This document shows positions 25,991-35,346 of a DNA stretch of 64,000 nt, in pieces (position 1 is the first letter of the stretch; every line of letters begins with the position of its first letter). The position numbers and the translations under genes are program-made. Below the pieces are notes generated by a model, which worked only from the letters and a program-made list of their open reading frames with translations, made no database searches and was not told the DNA's origin. Source of the stretch: Latescibacteria bacterium UBA6620 (GTDB taxonomy: Bacteria > Latescibacterota > UBA2968); assembly GCA_002433075.1 (NCBI GenBank), contig DJHM01000015.1:125103-189102 (forward strand), read 5' to 3'.

Positions 25991-26218
25991 CTAACGAACG
26001 GTTTCGGCCGCGTAGGGCAATATCGCGATGTTGCGTGCACGCTTGATCGCCGTAACCAGACTACGCTGGTGCCGTGCACACGTCCCCGACATGCGTCGTG
26101 GAATGACCTTCCCGCGCTCGGTCACAAAGCGACGAAGCATGCGCTCGTCCTTGTAGTCGACCTTCAGCGCCTTGTCCTCGCAGAATCGGCAGACTTTGAT
26201 TCGTCCTCGAGTGTTCAT
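25991..26218 (-). CDS. rpsR: 30S ribosomal protein bS18
   Basis: 75 residues. 'VCRFCEDKALKVDYKD' keeps two cysteines of the zinc-binding (C+) form, although the usual further cysteines are not evident. 'RRMSGTCARHQRSLVTAIKRAR' is the diagnostic bS18 core that pairs with bS6. Its ATG overlaps the rpsF stop by 4 nt, coupling synthesis of the two partner proteins. The ssb gene often found between them is absent. Confidence 0.97.
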   Translation of the reverse strand: MNTRGRIKVCRFCEDKALKVDYKDERMLRRFVTERGKVIPRRMSGTCARHQRSLVTAIKRARNIAILPYAAETVR

Positions 26219-26559
26219 GATTCCTCCTCTGCCGCCTCGACTGCAGCGGTTTCCTCTTCCGGAAACTCGACAGCATCGATGCGCACGAAAAGATGTCGAA
26301 GGACGTGCTCATCGAGTCCTAGTTGTCGATCCATTTCAGCGACAACATCAGGCTCACCTGCGAACTGCAGGAAAGTAAAGTCGGCCTGCGCGTGCTTTTT
26401 TACTTCGTATGCCAGCTTGCGTACACCGCGCCGATCGACACCGACTTCGGTGATGCCGTTTTCGGCCAGATACGTCTTGTACTGCTCCACGGTCTGGCCG
26501 ACCCCGTCATCTCCGAGCTGCGAGTCGACGATCAGCGTCAACTCATAGTCTCGTGACAT
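26215..26559 (-). CDS. rpsF: 30S ribosomal protein bS6
   Basis: 114 residues. It starts 'MSRDYELTLIVDSQLGDDGV' with GGGGAG upstream and contains 'GVRKLAYEVKKHAQADFTFLQFA'-type bS6 sequence. The C-terminus ends in an acidic tail ('EEETAAVEAAEEES'), as in bS6 proteins subject to glutamylation. It is the first gene of the rpsF-rpsR-rplI group, 70 nt downstream of hppA. Confidence 0.97.
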   Translation of the reverse strand: MSRDYELTLIVDSQLGDDGVGQTVEQYKTYLAENGITEVGVDRRGVRKLAYEVKKHAQADFTFLQFAGEPDVVAEMDRQLGLDEHVLRHLFVRIDAVEFPEEETAAVEAAEEES

Positions 26560-26629
26560 ATGTGACTCCCCTTGGACTGGCGGCCCGGATCACCATCGAT
26601 CGGGCGGGGTGATAGAATGGGCTCGCACC

Positions 26630-28630
26630 CTAAACGAGGAGTGGCGCGAGAACGAGCGAAACAACTGACATCAGCTTGATCAGAATGTTTAGCGAGGGTC
26701 CCGAGGTATCTTTGAGGGGATCACCGATCGTGTCACCGACGACACCCGCCTTGTGGGCGTCCGATCCCTTTCCACCCACGTTACCCTCTTCGATCCACTT
26801 CTTGGCGTTGTCGAGGGCACCGCCGCTGTTGGCCATCATCAGGGCCAGTAGCACGCCCGACAGCGTCGCCCCGCCAAGCAACCCACCCAGGGCTTCGGGG
26901 CCGAGAGTGAAACCGACCACGACCGGACACAGAACCACGACGAGCCCGGGAACGACCATTTCCCTTAACGCCGCAACCGTACAGATATCGACACACCGGC
27001 GAGTATCGGGCTTTCCCGTGCCCTCCATCAGGCCGGGAATCTCGCGAAACTGTCTGCGAACCTCCTCGACCATCTTGAAGGCGGCCTTTCCAACCGACGT
27101 CATCGTCTGGGATGCGACCAGAAACGGCACGGCCCCCCCGACGAATAGCCCGATCACAACGATCGGTTTCGTCAGATCGATCACTTCGAGCCCCACGCTC
27201 GCCGTGTAGGCGGAGAAAAGAGATAGGGAGGTAAGTGCAGCCGAGCCGATCGCGAAACCCTTTCCGATGGCCGCCGTCGAGTTCCCGATCGAGTCGAGAC
27301 CGTCGGTGATCTTCCGGGTCTCTTCCCCCAGTCCGGCCATCTCCGAGATGCCGCCAGCGTTGTCGGCGATCGGGCCGTAGGCATCGACGGCCATCGTGAT
27401 GCCCACAGTGGCAAGCATCCCCACCGCAGCGATCCCAATCCCGTAGAGCCCGACATACTGGAAGGCCAGACCGATGGCTCCGCAGATACACAAGATCGGA
27501 AGGACCGTGCTCTCCATCCCCACCGCCAGTCCCGCGATCATGTTCGTAGCGGGACCGGTCGCCGAGGCCTGAGCGATTCGGCGAATGGGAGGTCCTCCCG
27601 TGTAGTACTCGGTGAACAGGCCAATCGCGATGCCGGCGATTCCCCCGAACATCACGGCATAGAAAATGTCTCTGGACAGACCCAGTTCCTGGATGACCAC
27701 ATAGCTGCCGCCGAACAACAGCACAGCGGAAATCATGGGCGCGTATCTCAACGCAACGGCCGGGTCCAGCGCTCTCAGGAGTCGCATCGACAAAACACCG
27801 ATCACCGAAGCCACCAGCCCGATCATAGCCACGGCGAGCGGAAGCTGCATCGCCGCCATCTGAGTCAGCGACGCGTCGGAGCCCGTCAGTCTGTCGAGCA
27901 ACACCTTGTCGGCCGTCGCGGCGATTGCGATCGTGGCGATAATCGATCCCACGTAGGACTCGAAAATGTCGGCCCCCATCCCGGCCACATCACCGACATT
28001 GTCCCCCACGTGATCGGCGATCACGGCCGGATTCCGAGGGTCGTCTTCCGGGATGCCCGCTTCAACCTTGCCCACCAGGTCGGCCCCGACATCGGCCGTC
28101 TTCGTGTAGATTCCCCCGCCGACTCTCGAGAAAAGGGCGATACTGCTGGCGCCCATCGCAAAGCCGTTGATGACGACCGCCGTCTCCGGACGACCGAAGG
28201 CGATGAACAGGGCTCCCACACCAAGCAACCCAAGACTCGCCACAGCGAGCCCCATCACGGTGCCGCCGAAGAACGCGATTGTCAGGGCCTCGCCCCGACC
28301 TTCCTGGTTGGCCGCGAAAGACGTTCGCACGTTTGCCCGAGTCGCGGCTTCCATCCCCATATACCCGGCCAGAATAGAGCAGACCGCGCCGGAGACGAAC
28401 GCCAGGGCGGTATGCGTCCCGACACCGACGTAGAGCGCGCCGAACACCACCACTACGAAAACCGACAAGGCGGCATATTCTCGTTTCAAAAAAGCCCGCG
28501 AACCGTCGTGGATGGCGTCGGCGATCTCCACCATCTTGTCGGTACCAGCGGGCTTGCAATTCACGTAGATATAGAAAAGCCCCGCGATCACGAGGCCGAT
28601 GATCCCCAGCAAAGGGGCCCAGTCCGTCAT
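26630..28630 (-). CDS. hppA: Membrane-bound ion-pumping pyrophosphatase, K+-dependent type
   Basis: 666 residues with about 16 transmembrane helices. It hydrolyses PPi in the cytoplasm to pump Na+ or H+ across the membrane. Signature sequences are 'DNVGDVAGMGADIFESYVGS' and 'GDTIGDPLKDTSGPSLNIL' near the C-terminus. In 'GNSTAAIGKGFAIGSAALT' the position filled by Lys in K+-independent enzymes is Ala, which points to the K+-dependent subfamily that includes most Na+ pumps. The ion cannot be assigned by eye. Its ATG overlaps the pth stop (ATGA). Confidence 0.95.
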   Translation of the reverse strand: MTDWAPLLGIIGLVIAGLFYIYVNCKPAGTDKMVEIADAIHDGSRAFLKREYAALSVFVVVVFGALYVGVGTHTALAFVSGAVCSILAGYMGMEAATRANVRTSFAANQEGRGEALTIAFFGGTVMGLAVASLGLLGVGALFIAFGRPETAVVINGFAMGASSIALFSRVGGGIYTKTADVGADLVGKVEAGIPEDDPRNPAVIADHVGDNVGDVAGMGADIFESYVGSIIATIAIAATADKVLLDRLTGSDASLTQMAAMQLPLAVAMIGLVASVIGVLSMRLLRALDPAVALRYAPMISAVLLFGGSYVVIQELGLSRDIFYAVMFGGIAGIAIGLFTEYYTGGPPIRRIAQASATGPATNMIAGLAVGMESTVLPILCICGAIGLAFQYVGLYGIGIAAVGMLATVGITMAVDAYGPIADNAGGISEMAGLGEETRKITDGLDSIGNSTAAIGKGFAIGSAALTSLSLFSAYTASVGLEVIDLTKPIVVIGLFVGGAVPFLVASQTMTSVGKAAFKMVEEVRRQFREIPGLMEGTGKPDTRRCVDICTVAALREMVVPGLVVVLCPVVVGFTLGPEALGGLLGGATLSGVLLALMMANSGGALDNAKKWIEEGNVGGKGSDAHKAGVVGDTIGDPLKDTSGPSLNILIKLMSVVSLVLAPLLV

Positions 28631-29229
28631 GTCCCTGCGTCCCCGGAGCTGGACGTGTCGTCTTTCAAATTCGCCTGGTTCATGGCCCTCTCGATCCCAT
28701 CGCGCGCAAAGCCGATGACGGTCTCGACCGCGCGTCCCAAAGCTCGGTCCACGGTCTCTCTTTCAGATGGTTGAAACCTACCCAGCACGTGTTCGATCAT
28801 CGACGACCGAGAAGATGGCTGGCCGATACCGAATCGCAACCGAGCAAAGTCACGTCGCCCGGTGGTGGCGATGATCGACCTCAGGCCGTTGTGTCCGCCG
28901 TCCGACCCACCCCGGCGAAGCCTGAGGCGACCGAGATCTAGGTGAACGTCGTCCGTAACGACGAGGATTTCCTCTAGCTCAATCGAAAATCGATCCAACA
29001 GATCGACAACTGCGTCGCCCGAATCGTTCACAAACGTTGTCGGCTTTGCAACGATCAGTCGTGCCCAGGGAAAGCGCTTGACCGCCGCCAGATGGGTCGA
29101 GGACGGATGCCAGTCCGACCGGCCCACGACCCTGTCTGCCACGGCAAAGCCAACGTTGTGTCGGGTTCCGACGTATCGTCGCCCCGGATTCCCGATGCCT
29201 ACGACAGCACGCCAGGTGGTGCGGGCTAT
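28627..29229 (-). CDS. pth: Peptidyl-tRNA hydrolase, apparent AUA start
   Basis: 200 residues if read from ATA at 29229. The N-terminal catalytic region 'VVGIGNPGRRYVGTRHNVGF', with the active-site His after Asn/Arg-His, lies upstream of the first canonical start (GTG 29142), so the shorter 171-aa reading would be inactive. In this frame the only start-like codon before 'VVGIGN' is ATA, with AGGAGG 4 nt upstream, overlapping the rplY stop as ATAG. Other motifs are 'KPTTFVNDSG', 'DDVHLDLGRLRLRRGGSDGG' and 'HNGLRSI'. It recycles peptidyl-tRNA. Gene order rplY-pth is widely conserved. Confidence 0.9.
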   Translation of the reverse strand: MARTTWRAVVGIGNPGRRYVGTRHNVGFAVADRVVGRSDWHPSSTHLAAVKRFPWARLIVAKPTTFVNDSGDAVVDLLDRFSIELEEILVVTDDVHLDLGRLRLRRGGSDGGHNGLRSIIATTGRRDFARLRFGIGQPSSRSSMIEHVLGRFQPSERETVDRALGRAVETVIGFARDGIERAMNQANLKDDTSSSGDAGT

Positions 29230-29903
29230 GCTTCCTCCTCGTCCTCTTCGTCTTCCCGCTTTCCTCGTTCGATGACTTCCGGTTCCTGCATCTCTTCGTC
29301 TTCTTCCAGCTCTTCGACTTCCTCTTCGTCCTCCTGGCGGACGGTCGGTGGGACGAGAACGAACACCGACCGGTCGCCCTCGGTCACGATCTCAGCCTGA
29401 CCGGCCACGACCAGATCGGATACGTGAACGCTGTCACCGATGACCATCTCGTTGACGTCGAAGAAGATCTCATCCGGTATCTCGGTGGGCAGGGATTCAA
29501 CTTCGACGGTGTGAAGAAGCTGTTCCAGAATCCCTCCGTCGTTTCTGACACCAAGGGGAGTGCCCTCGCTGCGAACGGGCACCTCAACCACCAGGCGCTC
29601 GGTCAGGGAGATCCGGTGGAAATCGACGTGCAGCACCTGGCCGGACAAGGGATTGTGTTGAACCTCTTTTATGATCGTGGAGTGGCCGTCAGCGCCGCCA
29701 TCGACGTTCAAGGTGATAATTGCGTTCCTTCCGTGCTCGCTGACCACGGCAGAAAATTCACGCTGATCGATGGAACAGTTGACGGGCTGAATTTCAGGCC
29801 CATAGACAACGGCGGGGATGCGGCCCGTTCCGCGGAGCCGACGGGAAGGGCCCTTTCCTGCATCAGTTCTCTCGGCTGCCTTGAGAACGGCTGTTTCAGA
29901 CAT
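29226..29903 (-). CDS. rplY: 50S ribosomal protein bL25 (CTC/TL5 form)
   Basis: 225 residues. The N-terminal 5S-rRNA-binding domain ('RTDAGKGPSRRLRGTGRIPA', 'VVYGPEIQPV') is followed by the TL5 beta domain ('LHVDFHRISLTERLVVEVPV', 'SLPTEIPDEIFFDV'). A very acidic tail (about 190-225, runs of Glu/Asp) follows. That purine-rich tail also supplies the Shine-Dalgarno for pth, whose start overlaps its TAG stop. It lies just downstream of tRNA-Gln. Confidence 0.95.
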   Translation of the reverse strand: MSETAVLKAAERTDAGKGPSRRLRGTGRIPAVVYGPEIQPVNCSIDQREFSAVVSEHGRNAIITLNVDGGADGHSTIIKEVQHNPLSGQVLHVDFHRISLTERLVVEVPVRSEGTPLGVRNDGGILEQLLHTVEVESLPTEIPDEIFFDVNEMVIGDSVHVSDLVVAGQAEIVTEGDRSVFVLVPPTVRQEDEEEVEELEEDEEMQEPEVIERGKREDEEDEEEA

Positions 29904-29949
29904 CTCTCAGAACTCCCACGTGCCCAAGATCGGGCGGGTTAGGTCAAAA

Positions 29950-30023
29950 TGGCTGCCGGGCAGGGATTCGAACCCCGATAGGCGGCTCCAAAGGCCACTG
30001 TCTTACCTTTAGACGACCCGGCA
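29950..30023 (-). tRNA. tRNA-Gln (anticodon UUG)
   Basis: Minus-strand 74-nt cloverleaf: acceptor TGCCGGG/CCCGGCA, anticodon stem GTGGC/GCCGC with loop CTTTGGA (anticodon TTG), T arm with GGTTCGAATCC, discriminator G and encoded CCA. It reads CAA (and CAG by wobble). It lies between ispE and rplY. Confidence 0.96.
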
Positions 30024-30032
30024 ACACAACCT

Positions 30033-30899
30033 TCAGATGGTTCGGGGTTGGCAGATCCAGAAGTGGTACCCGGACGATTGCAGCAGTTCTGCGGCTGATT
30101 CGACTGCCTCCACATTCGCGAAACATCCGAAAATTACAGACCCGCTACCCGTCAAGCTCGAACACTGTGAACCCGCTCTCCCCAGAAGGTCCAAAACCTC
30201 GTGCACCACGGGGTTTTTTGCCGAGACGAGGGGAAGAAAATCATTCTCCAGAGAACAGAATAGCCTCTTTAGATTGACTCGTCCAGAGGCCATCACAGAA
30301 TTTAGGAAACTAATATATGGGGGGGTGGCTGTCAAGCCGATTTCCAGATTCTCAAAGGCCCAGGCCGTTCTCACACGAAACCCCGGGTCCACTGCAACAA
30401 AGCGGGTTTCCGCCAGTCCACGAACCGGATAAAGGTGTTCTCCACGCCCCGAAACCACCGCTGCGCCCCCAGCCAGGAAAAACGGAACATCGGAGCCCAG
30501 TTTCAGCGAAAGCGCGTGTAGTTCTGCCCTGCTCAGATGAAGGTTCCACAATCGGTTCAGTCCCACGAGGGTTGTGGCCCCATTCGAACTCCCCCCACCC
30601 ATTCCGGCGCCGACCGGAATCCTCTTCTGAATCGAGATTCTCACCCCTTCGGACCTGTCGTGTTCGTCCTTCAGGAGGCGAGCCGCTCGGGCAGCCAGAT
30701 TACGTTCGTCGTGGGGCACATCATCCGATTCGCACACGATTTCGATAACGTCCGCGTCCAGTCGTTCCAGACGCACCGTGTCGACCAGGTTCACTTCCTG
30801 GAAAAACGAGCGAATGTCGTGGTAGCCGTCGGGGCGGAGTTGGCCGACCTTCAGCCCCAGGTTGATTTTTGCGTGAGAAGGAAGGGTAATCGATTCCAT
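30033..30899 (-). CDS. ispE: 4-diphosphocytidyl-2-C-methyl-D-erythritol kinase
   Basis: 288 residues of the GHMP kinase superfamily. It has 'SHAKINLGLKVGQLRPDGYH' at the N-terminus (catalytic Lys and substrate Asp region), the ATP-binding 'VGAGMGGGSSNGATTL', and 'LTGSGSVIFGCFA' near the C-terminus. It phosphorylates CDP-methylerythritol in the MEP isoprenoid pathway. It is first of the ispE-tRNA-rplY-pth-hppA series and divergent from the TPR gene. No other MEP-pathway gene is in the window. Confidence 0.95.
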   Translation of the reverse strand: MESITLPSHAKINLGLKVGQLRPDGYHDIRSFFQEVNLVDTVRLERLDADVIEIVCESDDVPHDERNLAARAARLLKDEHDRSEGVRISIQKRIPVGAGMGGGSSNGATTLVGLNRLWNLHLSRAELHALSLKLGSDVPFFLAGGAAVVSGRGEHLYPVRGLAETRFVAVDPGFRVRTAWAFENLEIGLTATPPYISFLNSVMASGRVNLKRLFCSLENDFLPLVSAKNPVVHEVLDLLGRAGSQCSSLTGSGSVIFGCFANVEAVESAAELLQSSGYHFWICQPRTI

Positions 30900-30944
30900 A
30901 CTGCCAAAGTTGCAGATTGGTACCCCAAACAGGGAAGTGTAGGT

Positions 30945-30973
30945 TTGACTGTCACAGGAATATACTTTAAATT
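30945..30973 (+). promoter_or_regulatory. Sigma70-type promoter of the TPR gene
   Basis: TTGACT (30945-30950), 17-nt spacer, TAAATT (30968-30973). An alternative -10 hexamer, TATACT, lies within the spacer but at poor spacing. The start codon is about 40 nt downstream. Confidence 0.55.
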
Positions 30974-31012
30974 CCCGTTCAGCTGCAACTTATAGAGTCT
31001 AAACCCAACCAG

Positions 31013-34000
31013 ATGCCCATGTCCTCAATCCGAGTAGCCTTCCTATCGACAGCCATTTTGGCTGTTTCATTCTCAGGCTTGATTTCGCCGCGTGTCGCTG
31101 CCCAGGCACTTCAAGACGAACGCGAGGCCTTCGAGTACGCCCAGCGCCTCCTCTCGGACGAACTTTACAGCACAGCAGCGCAGGAGTTCCGACACTTCAT
31201 TCTGAACTTCCCGACCAGCGAGAGAATTCCCCAGGCGCGGTTTAGACTGGCGGACGCCCACTACCAGGCCGCCGAGTGGAATCAGGCCATTGATGCTTTC
31301 GAGTCGTTCATAGACCGTCACCCGGACCACCTCGAGGTAGCCGGCGCAATGCGCAAGCGGGCTCGTGCCCTCGAACGCACGGGCGAACACGCTCGGGCGG
31401 GCGAGGCGTTCGGTGAGTTGCATAACCGCTTTAGAGCGGGCGAGTACGCGGCACAGGATCTCCTGTCCTCAGGATCCAATTACGAACGTGCCGGAATGCC
31501 CGACGAGGCGATGTCCGCATTTAAGGAGTTGATCACGCGGCACGCCAGTTCTCCCCTGGTAAACGAGGCGGGCTACACTCTCGGACTCGTGCTTCTCAGG
31601 GCAGGAAGAACACAGGAAGCACTATCCCGATTTGAATCGATTCGTGCGTCCGAACGTGAACCGGATGCCAGGTTGGAAATCGGTCGTGTCGCTCTGGCTG
31701 ACGAAGATCTGAAGCGGGCAGAGGCCGTGTTTTCTGATCTCCGCAAACGGTTTCCCAAGAGTCGAGCCACGGAACAATCCTACCTGGTGCTCGCAGAGTG
31801 GTACACAGAACGCGAGCATTGGTCGGACGCCGCGGAAATCTACGCACAGGCCCGTCGAGCGCTCCCAAAGAACGAGTGCAGGCAACGAGCGGTTCTCGGA
31901 CTCGCCGAATGTCTTCGCAAAACCGGAGGAGACGCGCTGTCGCTCTATGCCGAATTCCTCAAGGCCTACCCCAAAAGCCCGCACCTTGCGACCGCTCGTC
32001 TGGGGTTAGGGCGGGCCTTCGCAGATAAGAAAAGACACCGCGAGGCGACGGAAGCCCTGACCCTCCTGCAGGATCAGTTTCCCGGACACCCCTCCGCCCG
32101 TGAGTCCTACCTCGACCTAGGCCACGTTTGGAAGGAAGTCGGAGACGCTCGGAAGGCGTTGGCTGCATACGAGGACGGGCTCGAGCAGAACCCATCCTCC
32201 CTTACCCGAGACCTAATCCAGGTCGCCATCGGAGAGCTGTATCGGGACGAACTCGGATGGTACGATCGTGCTACGGCCCGTCTGTCGACAATGACGGAAC
32301 ACGACCATCGCCCCCTCGCAGCTCGAGCCCAGTTCGCCCTCGCCAGAACCTACGAAGCATCCAACCGCCACGAGGCGGCGATCAGGGAATATCAACTGTT
32401 CCTGGAGCGTTTCCCGGACGAAGATCAGGCTCCGGAAGCGGAACGCAGGCTCACACTGGTCAGGAACTTCGCCAGGACCGCTCCAGTCGACGAGCCCCTC
32501 CTCTTTCTCCTGTCCGATCTCGCCGATGCGGGTAGTGCTTCTGCGAGCAAAGTCGGGCGATATCTCTTCGCCCATCGTTACTACAAGCTTGCCGCCGATG
32601 TGTTCACCAGCATCGCGAAACGAGACAGCTCCGAACGCGGTGAGGCCTGGTTCTGGGCTGGGCAGAGTTACGAGAAGCTCTACGAACGAAACCGAATCGA
32701 TGACAGGAATGCCGAGAATGAAGAGGAGAAAGCCCGTGCCGCGTATTCGGCTGTCCTGGAAACGGACCCGAAGGGCCCACGCGCAGACGATGCAGCCGCA
32801 CGCCTGGTCGAACTCGATCACGTTGCGGGTCTGAGCGACTCCTCCACAGCGGCTTCTTTACTCGCGGCCTATGAGCGTCTCGGCAAAACCTATCCCGATT
32901 CGGATCTACGCCCCACGATGATTCTTCGCCGAGCCGATGCTCATTTCGCCCTCGGATCCCCCGATCAGACCAAACGGGCATTGACACTCTACAGGACAGT
33001 CATCGTACGTTATCCGGGCAGCGACGCTACAGAGCGTGCGACCTACAGCGTGGGTCGCTGTCTTGCGAGACAAAAAGCCTACGCTGAGGCCGAAAACGTA
33101 CTTCGCGATTTCCTTTTCACCTACCCGGGCAGCTCGCTGTCGAGTCAGGTAAGATTTCAGCTCGGCGTCATCCTTCTGGACCAGGGATTCGAGAGGTCGG
33201 CCACTGACGAATTCGCTCAACTGCTAGAAACCCCGAGTTCGCTCGCGCTGGACAAGTCGGGCCGGGTCCTCCTGGCAGAGTGTTACTACCGCCAGGAGCG
33301 GTTTGACCGGGCGATCGAAATCGACGAGCAACTTCTGTCCAGGAACCCCGGACCCGAAGTTTGGCGACGACTGGCGGATTCTCACCGGAGGTCGGGCAAC
33401 CAGGATCGCGCCCTTTCCGTCTACCTGGATTTCGAACGAAAATTCGGCGACCACAGTGCCGTCGACAGCGTGGCCTTCGACAGGGCGGGACTCCTCGCCG
33501 AAATGGGAAGACCCGCTGAAGCGATCGCGGCCTTCGACCGATTCTCGAAAACTTACAGGTCGAGTCCCCTCGCTTCGAGCGCAATCCGGGCAGTCGCAGA
33601 TCTCCAGTTCGATGCCGACAACTACGACAGGGCGCTGGCAGCTTACAATCGAATCCCCGCGACCGCCCTCGATGCCGATACCCGAGGCAAGCGGGTCATC
33701 TCGCTCTTCAGACTCGACCGAATCAAGGGGGCGACGAAAGAACGAAAGAACTTCGCCAAGGAACACAAGACCGCGAAGGACTGGAACGCGAGATTCTCGA
33801 TCGAGGAGGGTCGTTACCACTTGCGCGCGAACCGACCGAAGAACGCTCGTAAGATTCTCTCAAAAGTCATCAAGGAGTATGCTGGGACGGATGCCGTGGC
33901 CGAGGCTGAATATTACCTCGTCGAGGCGCTTCGCCGAAGTGACGATCCCGAAGCCCATTTCGTCGCACTCGTGCGCTTCGTCAAGAACCACGACACCAGC

Positions 34001-34624
34001 CAGCACTGGTCTTCGGCGAACCTGAAGCTGGCTTCGATCTACACCAAAGACGAAGACTATGCGGGTGCATCGAGGGCTTACCTCAACGCCCTGAACAACG
34101 GTCTTCCCGACGACCAACGCCCGGAGGTTTTCGAGAAACTCTACAAAACGCACCGCAATCTGCGGCTCTACGATTCCGCAGTTGGATACGCGCGTGATCT
34201 CGTTCGTTCCTACCCCTCTCACCCGCTTGCACGAGAGGCGAGGATCCAGATCGGAGATCTGCTCAAGGAAAAGGGTGCACACGCTCTGGCGATCAGCGAG
34301 CTCTCTCCCGTCCTCAAGGACCTGTCGGGCGACGACTGGTCGATCGCCCAGAACATCATCGCCGAAGCGCATCAGCTGATGGGCGATTACGAGGGCGCCC
34401 TGCGTGAATACCTGAAGCTCGTCTACAACCATCAGGGTAGCAGCAACTGGATCGCCACTGCGCATATGGGCCGGGCACGTTCCTTCGAAGCCCAGGGTCG
34501 TGCAAACGAAGCCGTTTCCGAACTGGAGAAGATTCGGGCAAAATTCGGTGCGACGAGTGCGTTCGGCCTACAAGCCGGAAACATGATTGAGAGACTCAGG
34601 ATCGATCGTGGGGCCCGAAACTGA
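31013..34624 (+). CDS. Large exported tetratricopeptide-repeat protein
   Basis: 1203 residues. It has an N-terminal signal peptide (about 1-31, ending 'ISPRVAAQ') followed almost entirely by helical TPR/Sel1-like repeats with the W/L-G-Y-A-F-A-P pattern. Examples are 'YAQRLLSDELYSTAAQEFRH', 'ALSRFESI' and 'LRDFLFTYPGSSLSSQVRFQ'. Many units end in 'YP.S' followed by 'A...LG', like the YbgF/BamD-type repeats of periplasmic scaffolds. It could start at either ATG 31013 or 31019; Shine-Dalgarno support is weak for both. Its length suggests a periplasmic scaffold for envelope or gliding/secretion machinery, but no partner is evident. Confidence 0.85.
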   Translation: MPMSSIRVAFLSTAILAVSFSGLISPRVAAQALQDEREAFEYAQRLLSDELYSTAAQEFRHFILNFPTSERIPQARFRLADAHYQAAEWNQAIDAFESFIDRHPDHLEVAGAMRKRARALERTGEHARAGEAFGELHNRFRAGEYAAQDLLSSGSNYERAGMPDEAMSAFKELITRHASSPLVNEAGYTLGLVLLRAGRTQEALSRFESIRASEREPDARLEIGRVALADEDLKRAEAVFSDLRKRFPKSRATEQSYLVLAEWYTEREHWSDAAEIYAQARRALPKNECRQRAVLGLAECLRKTGGDALSLYAEFLKAYPKSPHLATARLGLGRAFADKKRHREATEALTLLQDQFPGHPSARESYLDLGHVWKEVGDARKALAAYEDGLEQNPSSLTRDLIQVAIGELYRDELGWYDRATARLSTMTEHDHRPLAARAQFALARTYEASNRHEAAIREYQLFLERFPDEDQAPEAERRLTLVRNFARTAPVDEPLLFLLSDLADAGSASASKVGRYLFAHRYYKLAADVFTSIAKRDSSERGEAWFWAGQSYEKLYERNRIDDRNAENEEEKARAAYSAVLETDPKGPRADDAAARLVELDHVAGLSDSSTAASLLAAYERLGKTYPDSDLRPTMILRRADAHFALGSPDQTKRALTLYRTVIVRYPGSDATERATYSVGRCLARQKAYAEAENVLRDFLFTYPGSSLSSQVRFQLGVILLDQGFERSATDEFAQLLETPSSLALDKSGRVLLAECYYRQERFDRAIEIDEQLLSRNPGPEVWRRLADSHRRSGNQDRALSVYLDFERKFGDHSAVDSVAFDRAGLLAEMGRPAEAIAAFDRFSKTYRSSPLASSAIRAVADLQFDADNYDRALAAYNRIPATALDADTRGKRVISLFRLDRIKGATKERKNFAKEHKTAKDWNARFSIEEGRYHLRANRPKNARKILSKVIKEYAGTDAVAEAEYYLVEALRRSDDPEAHFVALVRFVKNHDTSQHWSSANLKLASIYTKDEDYAGASRAYLNALNNGLPDDQRPEVFEKLYKTHRNLRLYDSAVGYARDLVRSYPSHPLAREARIQIGDLLKEKGAHALAISELSPVLKDLSGDDWSIAQNIIAEAHQLMGDYEGALREYLKLVYNHQGSSNWIATAHMGRARSFEAQGRANEAVSELEKIRAKFGATSAFGLQAGNMIERLRIDRGARN

Positions 34625-34660
34625 TGCATCTCGTCATCGAAATACCAGGATCAGGAGGGA

Positions 34661-35338
34661 TTGATTCATAGCGAACTACTCAAGCGCGTCCCGCTCTTCG
34701 AGGAATTGTCCGATGGCGAGCTGGATGCCCTGTCTCAGGTTGCTCTGCTGCGCACGTTCCCGAAGGACCGTGTCGTCATCATGGCAGAAGAGGAGGGCGA
34801 CAGCCTGTTTGTCATTCACGACGGCCAGGTGAAGGTCAGCATCGTCAGCGAGGACGGTCGCGAGGTCATTCTTTCCATCCTCGGTGAAGGCAACTTCTTC
34901 GGAGAGATGTCTTTGCTCGATGGTCACCCACGTTCTGCCAATGTGACGACAACGCAGGAAACCGAACTGCTGATGGTGAGGCGCGCCGATTTTCTCCGAT
35001 TCATTCAGAAATCGCCAAAGACGGCCATCAAGCTTCTTTCAGTCCTCGCGAGTCGGCTACGCGTAACCGACAGAAAGATCGAAGGGCTTGCCCTCTCGGA
35101 CGTCACCGGTCGAATCACCCAGACCCTCCTCCAGCTGGCAGACGAGCAGGGCGTACCCACGCAGGAAGGGGTCGTCATCAAGGACCGGCCCACCCATCAA
35201 GATCTGGCGAACATGTCGGGCACGACGCGTGAGACCGTGTCACGCATTCTCAGGCGGCTGGAAAACCAGGGATACATTGTCCCTCGGGGCAGAGATCTTC
35301 TGATCGTGGGCACGGACCTCAAGGATCAGGTACAGTAG
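34661..35338 (+). CDS. Crp/Fnr-family transcription regulator
   Basis: 225 residues from a TTG with AGGAGGG upstream. It has a cyclic-nucleotide-binding fold (about 10-125; 'GDSLFVIHDGQVKVSI', 'GNFFGEMSLLDGHPRSANV'), a dimerisation helix, and a C-terminal winged HTH with 'THQDLANMSGTTRETVSRIL'. The phosphate-binding cassette 'GEMSLLDGHPRSA' keeps Arg-Ser-Ala as in cAMP-binding members. No cysteine cluster for an Fe-S centre is present, so it is not a true FNR. It lies 8 nt before the sigma54 activator gene, so the two regulators are co-transcribed. Confidence 0.92.
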   Translation: MIHSELLKRVPLFEELSDGELDALSQVALLRTFPKDRVVIMAEEEGDSLFVIHDGQVKVSIVSEDGREVILSILGEGNFFGEMSLLDGHPRSANVTTTQETELLMVRRADFLRFIQKSPKTAIKLLSVLASRLRVTDRKIEGLALSDVTGRITQTLLQLADEQGVPTQEGVVIKDRPTHQDLANMSGTTRETVSRILRRLENQGYIVPRGRDLLIVGTDLKDQVQ

Positions 35339-35346
35339 TCGCTCGC

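Noticed and set aside
28627..29142. 171-aa pth starting at GTG 29142
   Set aside because: It would lack the catalytic GIGNPG and TRHN motifs, which are encoded in frame directly upstream; the longer reading is preferred.
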